Origin: Anisus vortex
Lineage: Eukaryota > Mollusca > Gastropoda > Planorbidae
Assembly: GCA_949126835.1 (NCBI GenBank)
Contig: OX421495.1
Location: 30,222,171-30,286,170, forward strand
Direction: 5' to 3'
DNA: 64,000 nt
Shown: piece by piece, positions 36,878 to 47,400 of the stretch
How positions within the stretch are numbered: position 1 is the first letter of the stretch
Layout of the letters: each line of letters opens with the position of its first letter
Notes under the pieces: model-generated
What the model was told of the DNA's origin: nothing
The model's input: the letters and a program-made list of their open reading frames with translations, nothing else
The model's database searches: none
Made by a program: the position numbers and the translations under genes

Positions 36878-38438
36878 TGTAAGGGGGGGAATTAACTGAG
36901 TGAAAGTTTATTAGTGAGTGTGTGTTATTGAATTATATAACACACAATATTAAATTAATATACATCTATTTACATTTATATACAAGGGGAGGGGACGGGT
37001 ATATCTGTGCATACCTATATTGTGGTAGGCAGGTAGGAATAGCTACCTGGATGAACCAATACTAAAGACTACTATTACTAGCTAACTATACTAAATACTA
37101 CTAAACTAAACACACAACGACCAACTACAAATAAACAAACATAAACAACGTACACTACAACAATGTAACTAACTATCAATAGAACAAATAAATTTTTCAT
37201 AATATACAAACAAGTTTATTCAAAATATAAGCCCTAACCATCACTATCAACAACAACTAAATAAATCCATCGTCTACCAGCGCCATTTCTAACTAAATAA
37301 ATCACAATCTCTACCAACTCTTAACTCACATACTACAAAATCATAATTCAAATCCTCTCATCACTTAACACACTATCTAATATCTAACTAAGAAAATATA
37401 TACAAGAGACCTAGCAATTTCTAACATCTAACTTAAAAATAATAAATAAAACAAGAGAATAAATATATACAAGCGACCTAGCAATTTCTAACATCTAACT
37501 TAAAACCAACATATAACCAGAGACTAATTTAAAACCAACATATAACACGAGACTAATTTAAAACCAACATATAACACGAGACTAATTTAAAACCAACATA
37601 TAACACGAGACTAATTTAAAACCAACATATAACACGAGACCAACAAGGTAGGTTTTTTCCGACCTAATTAATAAGAATAAATATAAAAAGCAAACATTAG
37701 GTCAACAATAATAAATATATTCTACACAATGCAACGGACATAGACCTTAAAAAAATGGCCGCCTCCTTGTACGTTCGCTGTCCATTTAATGTACTTCGAA
37801 AATCCCCATATTATCTTACCCATCCCACAAAATAACTAATCATCCTGTCAAATTGTTAACGTTAAGACAACAATGAACAGTTTATCGTACATATTTTAAC
37901 AATGAAAGTAATAGAACTATATAATATAATAACTCAAAACTTACGGGACTCTTAAGAGATGCAAAGCCGGGCCACACACAATAAGAAGGCCAAACACTGA
38001 CCAGAAGGGAATTAAATAGCCCTCTAGGGCGAATCGACAACTATTACTGAATTACTAACCAATCCGATTCAAATAGGATTAAATAACAGACCAATCAGAA
38101 CCAGGCAAGGTGACCAGGCGCTCAAAAATAATTAGTTAAAAAAATGTTAAAAGTGTGCTTCATATTATAAGTAAAACGAAGACCTCTAAATATATAAACA
38201 ATCTACTAAACTAAACTATATATATATACAAACTACAGTACCTTTCCTACTAATTACTAATAACCATCTTCCCCAACAATAATCGTTAACAAAGTTATTT
38301 ACCTAAAACGGACAAGTTTTGGTACAGAATTTAGTAATTAACAAGGAAAATATAGCAAAAAAAACACAATCATACACCGTAGACTGGTATAGTAAAAAAA
38401 ACAACAAAAATACAACGTAAACTGGTCACCAGTTCACA
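36878..38438 (-). repeat. LTR copy 4 (outer 5' LTR on minus strand)
   Basis: 1561 bp, ends in TTCACA followed by the TATA target copy. This is the outermost LTR of the array. Confidence 0.88.
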
Positions 38439-38544
38439 TATAATACGAGTTAAAATTGTATCCTATACTATAATACGAGTTAAAATTGTATCCTTTACTA
38501 TAATACTAGTTAAAATTGTATGTATATATATATAGCCTATAGTA

Positions 38545-40244
38545 CCAGGTGACCGATCATTCGATCGGTAATCAAGAGCAGGCGCTTGTACCATAACATA
38601 ATGTGTATGTAAAACAACAGTGCATAAATTTCAAAAATATGTCTTTACCAGACCAAAAAAATGTATTTGTCTTTTTCTTTTTTCTACTATGAATAACATG
38701 GGCTTTAAATTCTAACAGTCGAAGCAGATTTTATTTGTGCAGTCTAATATCTAGATTGTGCCCGATAATTCCCCCCCCCCCCCCAAAAAAAAAAATATAT
38801 ATAAAAAAATAAAACAGCTTTATCTCATTTTAAACCCCCCAAAAAACATGTAGGCTAGAGTTGTCAGTTTTAAATGCAACAGAAATTTATGTCATTTGTG
38901 TCATTATGTTATGTATTTAAAAGACTGAAAATGAAAAGTTTAAATTTAAAATATCGTGAATTACGTTACAATTTTTAGTTCTTCTACCCCTTCCCCTATT
39001 TTGACAACTGTCAAACTTTCTAGTGACCCCTCTTATAAAATTATGTCAATTTTTTTAACTCCCTCCCTCACCCTATTCAAGCTAACAATGAGTTACGACC
39101 GGCAAATATGTTTGATATAAATTAAAAAAGATCTACGAATAGATGTAATACATTTTTACTACTTTACCAGATTTCATATTGACTTCTTAACATAGTCTAA
39201 TATTTCTTACTTGGGCACATACATATATAAATCATAAGTATAGTTTGTAAATCACTTGTAAAAAATATCTTATACAAAAAGTATTTATTTATTACAAGCT
39301 ACATTGCCCGGCCTTGCCCGGGTGAAAAAAAACAGGACTGTATAAGGTGCAGATAAAAATTGTATATACTAAAATTAGAAGAAAGCTATAAATCTAATAT
39401 TTAATTTTTTTTTTTACTGAAGACCTAATTAGGAAAGTAATTTAAAATAAATATTTGAATCGGGTAAAAAAATAGGGAAGTATTTTTATTTAACAAAAAT
39501 CTAAATTGCCCGAAGATTTACAAATAGTAACAAAAATGGAGGATATTAGAACATGTTAACACCAAACTATATATTTTTACTTTTTTTGTCAAACAATGTT
39601 TGGAATAATACATTGAAAACATTGAAAATCTCTATATAAAAAACGATCGTGTTTGTGTCCCCACGGATCCCCATTGGTCAATTTATGAGTTTGTGTCACT
39701 GACTTATTTAGGCCTAGTCCTATATACTGTCTAATAGCTTTTCACATCTGACATGTGTCTTCTCTAGCTAAGTTGTTTAATTAGCTAATTAGGTCTGCAT
39801 TAAAAAAAAAAAAATTAGATTTATAGCTTTCTTTTAAATACATAACATAATGACATAAATGACATATACTTCTGTGGATTTAAAACTGACAACTCTAGCC
39901 TACATGTTTTTTGTTTTTTTTCGGGGGGGGGGGGAGGGGGTTAAAATGAGATAAAGCTGTTTTATTTTTTCTTTTCTTTTTTTTTTGGGGGGTTGGGGGG
40001 GGGGGGGGGGGGTTATCGGGCAAAATCTAGATATTAAACTGCACAAATAAAATTCTGCTTCGCCTGTTAGAATTTAAAGCCTATGTTATTCATAGTAGAA
40101 AAAAAGAAAAAGACAAATACAATTTATTGGTCTGGTAAAGATGTATTTTTTTAATGTATGCACTGTTGTTTTATATAGGCCTACACATTATGTTAAGGTA
40201 CAAGCGCCTGCTCTTTATTACCGATCGAATGATCGGTCTCCTGA
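38545..40244. mobile_element. Long-inverted-repeat (foldback) element in pogo
   Basis: Left arm (about 38545-38930) and right arm (about 39835-40244) are inverted copies of about 400 bp: both carry CAGG(T/A)GACCGATCATTCGATCGG, GAGCAGGCGCTTGTACC, ATAACATAATG, CATGTAGGCTAGAGTTGTC and long C or G runs. TA sits outside both ends (38543-38544, 40245-40246), so a Tc1/mariner-type MITE is likely. The terminal motif is itself nearly palindromic. The middle (38935-39830) has no transposase; it holds another repeat-like patch (38985-39070) and TTGCCCGGCCTTGCCCGGGT. Confidence 0.75.
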
Positions 40245-40565
40245 TACTTATTATAAAACTAGTATCAAAACGTTCTATGAAGAATAAGTTAACATAATCT
40301 TGTACTTACCAAAGACTAGTATTCAAATTGTGGTACGTAGAATAAGAAGAATGTGTGTGAAAATCTGGCTTTAGCGGCTTGAAAACAAAAACTGCTTGTA
40401 AAAAGTTAGTTTTCATTAAAAGTGCGGGAAAACAGCTCTTGTGTCGAGGAAAAAAACATTAGCGAGGTTTTTCATTATGTGCGGAACTGCACTGGATGTC
40501 TCGTTTGGGCTGTAGAGGGGGTGGCTTATATATCCACTATACCCAATCATCCCCACTCTCCCCTA

Positions 40566-41149
40566 GTTAGCAGACTAATTCTTAAATCGTGCACAGTTGT
40601 TTCACCCTATTGAAATTAATATTTTATCTAATTGTCAATAGTTGAAACGTAAAAATGAGATCGATTCACAAGTTTCGAATTATCATTTTTAGAAAACAAA
40701 ATGTATGAGTCAAAATGTAAAATTATTCTCAAATAAAACAGCACTGACACAGTACAAGGCTAATCATAAATTATGACGTGGCAGGTTTAAAAACTTTTCA
40801 TTCGAAAGCCAAAGCTAGAACAATTTAGTGTTATTAGTACCATAAATTAATTTAAAATACAGGCTATAGACTATAGGTTCCAACATTAAAAAAATTAAAA
40901 TAAACATTTTTAAAGGTGTAATTATGAGAATGCTAAAAAAAATTACTGACCTGTTAACTTTATACAACTGTCTTTAGCATTAGTATAATTTGTCACACAC
41001 ACACATTGAAGAAAAAACATACTTTTTTTTACTTTCAGTTTTAAACATTAACAAAATGACCTGGGGAGCGGTTTGACCTGTGGACTTGAGCCTCTCCCCT
41101 TCCATACACACTTACTTTTGGTTGGCCATAGATATATGTTATCATATTT
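40566..41149. other. Upstream arginase region or intron, nothing recognised
   Basis: AT-rich, contains a short CA run near 40998. No exon supported; the first arginase exon must lie here unseen or further upstream. Confidence 0.4.
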
Positions 41150-41427
41150 ATTAAAACTTTTATTGTTTAACAGCAATCAAAGTAGTAAAAGTCTTACATA
41201 TAGTTATTAAAACATTTATTGTTTAACAGCAATCAAAGTAGTAAAAGTCTTACATATAGTTATTAAAACATTTATTGTTTAACAGCAACCAAAGTAGTAA
41301 AAGTCTTACATATAGTTATTAAAACATTTATTGTTTAACAGCAACCAAAGTAGTAAAAGTCTTACATATAGTTATTAAATCATTTATTGTTTTACAGCAA
41401 CCAAAGTAGTAAAAGTCTTACATATAG
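41150..41427 (+). repeat. 57-bp tandem repeat ending in the arginase acceptor
   Basis: Five copies of TTATTAAAACATTTATTGTT plus TAACAGCAATCAAAGTAGTA plus AAAGTCTTACATATAG (57 bp or close). Each copy ends CTTACATATAG/TTA. In the fifth copy this AG is the functional 3' splice site of the exon at 41428, whose first bases are TTA. Each copy therefore includes a full acceptor context. Confidence 0.93.
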
Positions 41428-41495
41428 TTACACCGAGACCTAAAGATCAACCTCCGAGGGTTGGAATTATTGGTGCACCGTTGATGTATGGACAG
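41428..41495 (+). CDS. ARG: Arginase exon: first beta strand
   Basis: Two bases, then 22 codons: [22 protein letters not shown], matching KVGVVGAPFSKGQ of human ARG1. Donor GTAGCT at 41496, phase 0. Confidence 0.9.
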
Positions 41496-44400
41496 GTAGC
41501 TGAACTTATTCATGAGGGTTAAGTTGTTCGTGTGTATTGATTTGTTATTGTCTGTTCAGTTGGTATTTTGTGTTGCGTTGTTACTGTGTGTTGAGTAGTT
41601 AGTGTATGTTGGCCTGTTATTGTGTGTTGAGCTATCCATGTGTGTTGAGTTGCCCATGTGTGTTGAGTTGCCCATGTGTGTTGAGTTGTCCATGTGTGTT
41701 CATTTGTTCAAGTAGCCTTCTAGTTTCTACTACAGAAATATATCAGTGTAAAACATATTCACACATATAACAGTATGGTTAATCCATGCTGGATCAGGAT
41801 GGTCTCCAAATATTTAGGCTCAGTTTACTTTTGTTCCCTTTTACCTATGTCTTTTCATTCACATTAAGCTGCAAGTTGGTGTGTTTGTTCTTAAATCAGA
41901 TCCAACCTATTTTACTTATCTATGTTACAGCCACTCGAAGGCATCGCCGCCGCCCCTGATTGGATGAGAGCCGCCTATCTTGGTGACAGGCTACAGAGGA
42001 AAGGTGGGTAGAGAATGTCTTCAAAGAGTAAAACTACTCCAATAACTGGCTGATGCCAACATTGTTTGTTGGATTTACTTTGTTGTTGTTTTCTTACCTC
42101 CAACAATAATGAATCTAAATGGGCATAATACATTCAATATTGGAGCTTTGTAATATAGGTCTGGTATTTAATCATATACGAGGGTGAATAACCGGCTGTG
42201 TGATACCAGTTCATTTTATTACTTCCCAATGTTCTTTTTTAGCTACCTTTGGATTAACTTAGAGGATGCTGATAAGGGAGACAAAAAATTTTCAAGAGCA
42301 TTTTGTAATTTATCTCCCTTTCATGCTATTGCCTTAGAACAGGGGTCTCCAAACTGCGGCCCGCGGGCCGTATCCTGCCAAGTTTAGCCGCCGCTTACGT
42401 TGACGTCATGTTTAATACCGAATTAAAATTGAGGCGCGTTATGTTTTCCAGCCGATCAATACAATTCAAAACCTTATTCGCTGCTTACTATTTCTATCTT
42501 TGAACTGCAAAGGGTTGAGACAAAAACAATGCGAGTTGGGAGGAAAGACAAATAGTGTAAAGTAAGAAGGGCTGAAGGGAGACAAATGATAAGCAAATAG
42601 TATAAAGGGAGGAAATGAGGGGAGGGATGAAAAGTTGTTTCCCCTGCTCTCAAAATGGGCACACTTATTAAAAGCGAACAATGTTTCTAGTTTAAGGCCA
42701 CGCATGCACACCTTTTCTTACCACCAAGAAGATTTGCGTGCAGAGTGGCGTGCTTTGACAAGGAACCCAAGGATAGATGACGATGATGATGAATAAACTA
42801 CTTTGAAATTAAGAGCGGTCTAAAGTTTCCGCGCTGTAGATTTAGGTCAGTTTCAGCCTAAGTTACATTACTCCTTCGTTGCATCAATTAAATTAGCTAG
42901 CCTTGGGCGCGAAGCATTGTTGGCCTACTAATTAAAGTAAATTTCGAAAATATATTAAGAAAGACATTTGTTTCCATAACCAATAATAAAAAATTATTCA
43001 TGGTTATTTTATTTTCAATTCTTGTTTTTGCAAAAAAAAAAGGTGGGGAAGGGGAAAGGTGCACGTGGATGCAGTTGAAAAAACAAAAGGGAGGGGGGGG
43101 GGCACAAAATAGGTCACTGAGACCATATATAACTTTTTTTTTTGTAAAGAGCACAACTTCAACTAGGCTTTTCTGAAATTTTAGTGTCGCAGTTTTTAAA
43201 AGGTTTGCTGCTTGATCAAGACTTGATTATTTTGATCACATTTTGCCTATTCTGAAGAGAAAACACTAAAAGCAACAATCTCTCTACCATAAGTGGATAT
43301 ATTTGCACACTATATTCAGGTAAGTTTAACTTAAGAAATCATAAGAATTAAAAAAAATAGTTTCTGGTAATTTGCAACTATCTATAATTGCGATGAAATT
43401 AGTTCTCATAATCATTTTTTTTTTGGCGATATTGTGTGCAAGATACTTTCAGTTCCACTATTTATTCATGTTGATTTAACTTTATTTTAGTGTCCAATGA
43501 TGGCCGAGAAGAGGAAAACAAAAATAGTCGACGAATGTCGGCAATTTCAAGAAGAATGGAGTTTGAAATACTTCTTCATCAGATCCGATGAGAAAGCATT
43601 GTGTGTCATTTGCAACGAAACTGTGGCTGTGATGAAAGAATACAACCTGCGTCGTCATCATCAAAGCAAACATCAGGAGAAATACGCACATTTGGATGGT
43701 GAAGTCCGTGCAGAAAAAAATTGCTAAATTACAAAATCAACTCAATCTCAGAGGACATTGTCCTCAAATGAAAACAAATATTTTTCAAGAATGAAATACG
43801 TAAAGAACAATTATTTGAGAACAAACTTGCCCGATGATAATCTGAGGTCAATGATGATGTTAGGGACATCAAATCTAAAGCCAGCAATGTCTGCTATTTT
43901 GGCATCCAAAAAACAATTTCACCATTCCCACTAATGTGTTATTAAATAATAACTGAATACAATAATATTAAATACATAATTAAAAACAACATCCATGTTT
44001 TGATTCTTTTTTATTTGGACCTCGAGTGTGTAGTTGGCCCCCGAGCTGCTGTTTGATAGTTAATGCGGCCCTCGTGCTGAAAAGTTTGGAGACCCCTGCG
44101 TTAGAATATAAATTACTCAAACCTTTAAAAAGTGCCTAGTTGCGCCTCCAATGATCGTTGGCCCTGAGTTCCCAAAATTTCTGGTGATGAAGGAATCGTG
44201 CAATAGCTAATGTCTGGATGACAAGCCTATAACCACAACCAGGCGAAACTGAAAATATACAAGATGATTGTGTCTCTTTAATGATCCGGGGGTGGGGGGG
44301 GGGATTTCTATAGTAAACAAATGTGAGTGTGCCTACGTTGTGCCTACGTTGACAGTGCCCTTACATGCGATATACCTCAAACAGCAATGATGACTTGGCC

Positions 44401-47400
44401 TAATCCATCCTGTACATATTACGCCATTCACTTAAGAGCCAAAAGACACCTTCAAAAAAAAAAGTTTTTAATGTTGGTATGTTCAAATTCAAAACTCTAA
44501 TAATTTAATGATGAATACATTTTTTTGCTTGGTTACCGCCCTTGGTTTTTCAGGTGCCTGTGTCTACGACTACGGAGATTTACTTTTTCAAACAGTTGAA
44601 AGTGATGGAGAGTTTGTTCAAGGTTGTAAATTTTCTAGAACAGTTGGTTTGGCCAATAGTCAGGTAAACTTCCATGTCTGTTTAGGGTTTCTTTAACAGC
44701 TGGATTATAACACACTCATCAACTCATACATCAATACACTGTAGGTTATAGGCTGCATCCATCAATGCACACCATTACCTGTAAATTAAAGGTCGTATGC
44801 ATCTTATAGGCCGAATGCATCAATGCACATTATTACATTTAAGTTATAGGCCTCATGCATCAATGCACATTATTACGTTTAAGTTATAGGCTACTCTTTA
44901 AGTGGTGACCACTAACATCCTGGATTAAACTAGTTGGTAAAATAACACTAGCACAACAATTGTCTAGTGTTGTATCATTCATTGTGTTGAGACAAAATAT
45001 TGACTTATATTAAGTTGAATCGTTTTCTGGAGTCAATGTGTTGTGTCTATAATGTATATCATAAAATCGAATCATTAAGTTGAATCAATGTGTTGAGTTA
45101 CTTTTTAGTTAAATCATAAAGTTTCTTTATTAAGCAGAAGCATAAATATGCGAGTAACTGAGTAGAATAACAAAGATAGAAAAATCCATCACCAGAACAA
45201 GGAAACTTAACATCATGATTAAAAACTGCAATCATCAGAGTACTGATTAATAAAGCTGGGCTAGACCTAATCGCCAACAACTACAATCATCAGAGTACTG
45301 ATTAATAAAGCTGGGCTAGACCTAATCGCCAACAACTACAATCATCAGAGTACTGATTAATAAAGCTGGGCTAGACCTAATCGCCAACAACTACAGACCT
45401 GTAAGTAACTTGCCTTTCCTTTCAACTAATGGAGCACTGCAATAAAAATGTGTGAGACAGATCAAACTTTGCATGGAGGGCAATAGACTAGCCTAAAAAT
45501 GAACACATCAAAAACTGAATTCATTCTGTTTGTAGAAAAACAACAAATAAAAAAAAGTCAAACATATTATCAATGAGAATATTTATAAAACAACTCAAAT
45601 AAAATTATATATCTCGGCGTATATTTAAATCTAACCCTCAAAGATCAAATGGAATTGAAATGTAAATCTGCAATGTGGAATCTGCAGAGGATAAAAAGTA
45701 TCAGAAGCCTTCTAACAAAAGAGGCATGTGAGACATTAATTGTAGGCCTGGTAATCTCTCAAATTAGACTACGCAAACTGTTTGTACATAGGTACTGTCA
45801 GAGTGTGATGTGAAAAAAAAACTACAAAGGGTCCGAAACAAGGCTGCGAAAATTGTTCTGAACAATGAAAAAACTCAACAACCTGTCTAAAGAAATTGCA
45901 CTGGCTACCTATAACACTTAGAATAAAATTCAAATTCTGATTATCCTCTATAAAAGCCTTCATGGTCAATCTCCCAAGTAGGCCTACATCGGATCCATGG
46001 TCATATCAGAGACAACAGGTTGAACAGGACTGCGTTCAAACCAAATTCATCAACAACTCTAGGTACCAAAAGTAAAAAAAACAACATTTGCAGCTCACTC
46101 CTACAGCGTCGTAGCCCCTCAGTGCTGGAACGAACTTCCAAACACAATTAAACAAGCGGCTAATATTGACATTAAAAAAAACATAATTTAAAACACACAT
46201 ATTCAATTTATTTTACTAGCATGGGGTAAATGTAAAGCGCATTACAAAATTAATTGTTATGAATAGCGCTATATAAAAAATGTTATTTTGTAATTTGCTG
46301 AGTTGAGTCAATATGCGAGTCATTATGTTGCATCATTGGTTCAATCTATATGCTGAGTCCTCACGTGGTATACAATAGATATATATATAATATGTGCTAT
46401 GATAATTATGGCATTCAATGTCTACTCCATAGATAGCTGAAAGAGTTTTGATGGCTCTCAAACGCAGAAGGAAAGTTCTCTTGCTGGGCGGCGATCATAG
46501 CGTCGCCATAGGCTCCATTTCTGGACACAGCAATTTCTCCAAAACTGATATAGCGGTCATTTGGATTGACGCTCACCCGGACATTAACACGCCTCTGACC
46601 AGTACGTCTGGAAACCTTCACGGAATGCCCGTCAGTTTTCTGTGTAGAGAAATGGATCAACTCAACCCTCGTCTGCCAGGTTTTGAGTGGCTAGATCCGT
46701 GGTAAGTTTTGAGTGGCTAGATCCGTGGTAAGTTTTGAGTGGCTAGATTCGTCTGCCAGGTTTTGAGTGCCTAGATCCTTGGTAAGTTTGTGTGGCTAGA
46801 TCCGTGGTAAGTTTTGAGTGGCTAGATCCGTGGTAAGTTTTGAATGGCTAGATCCGTAGTAAGTTTTGAATGGCTAGATCCGTAGTAAGTTTTGAATGGC
46901 TAGATCCGTGGTGAGTTTTGATTGGCTAGATCCGTGGTAAGTTTTGAATGGCTAGATCCGTAGTAAGTTTTGAATGGCTAGATCCGTAGTAAGTTTTGAA
47001 TGGCTAGATCCGTGGTGAGTTTTGATTGGCTAGATCCGTGGTAAGTTTTGAATGGCTAGATCCGTAGTAAGTTTTGAATGGCTAGATCCGTAGTAAGTTT
47101 TGAATGGCTAGATCCGTGGTGAGTTTTGATTGGCTAGATCCGTGGTAAGTTTTAAGTGGCTAGATCCGTGGTAAGTTTTGAGTGGATAGATCCGTGGTAA
47201 TGAGTGGCTAGATTCGTCTGCCAGGTTTTGAGTGCCTAGATCCGTGGTAAGTTTGTGTGGCTAGATCCGTGGTAAGTTTTGAGTGCCTAGATCCGTGGTA
47301 AGTTTGTGTGGCTAGATCCGTGGTAAGTTTCATTGGCTAGATCTGTGGTAAGTTTTGAGTGGCTAGATCCGTGGTAATTGTGTGTGGCTAGATCCGTGGT

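Larger units (their letters stand above)
26286..38438 (-). mobile_element. Tandem LTR-retrotransposon array: 4 LTRs, 3 internal regions
   Basis: A 3.5-kb unit repeats three times and ends with a fourth partial copy that stops exactly at the LTR edge. On the minus strand the LTR runs from TGTGAACTGG to CCCCCTTACA. Directly after the LTR comes TGGTGTCATGAAGTGGGG, two bases away, which fits a tRNA primer binding site. Directly before the next LTR is GGCGGGAAGTG, a polypurine tract. The whole array has one target duplication, TATA (26282-26285 and 38439-38442), so it arose from a single insertion followed by LTR-LTR recombination or amplification. No gag or pol is readable in about 1.95-1.99 kb of internal DNA, so it is non-autonomous. 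Units differ by a 37-bp deletion (unit 2), a 10-bp deletion (unit 3) and few substitutions. Confidence 0.88.
22594..40563 (-). mobile_element. pogo/Tigger-like DNA transposon, expanded by nested insertions
   Basis: The left end (22594, GGGGAGAGTGGGGATGATTG GG) and the right end (40542-40563, CCCAATCATCCCCACTCTCC CC) are perfect inverted repeats of at least 22 bp. TA follows outside both ends (22592-22593, 40564-40565), the target duplication of Tc1/mariner-pogo elements. The broken transposase at 22771-23850 is of pogo/Tigger type on the minus strand. Removing the three nested insertions (24229-26237, 26286-38438, 38545-40244, each with one target duplication) leaves about 2094 bp, a normal size for the family. 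Further TIR-like strings (CAATCATCCCCAT, AGTGGGGATAAGTG) sit at 24129-24175. Confidence 0.85.

Noticed and set aside
26286..38438. Simple segmental triplication of host DNA
   Set aside because: The last partial copy ends exactly at TTCACA, with TATA target copies at both outer edges, plus primer-site and polypurine signals: an LTR element.
42466..43154. Minus-strand ORFs of 60-85 codons in the hAT element
   Set aside because: Low-complexity, no similarity to hAT or host proteins, and in the non-coding part of a deletion derivative.
46415..46660. Minus-strand ORF over the arginase exon
   Set aside because: Antisense shadow of a conserved exon.
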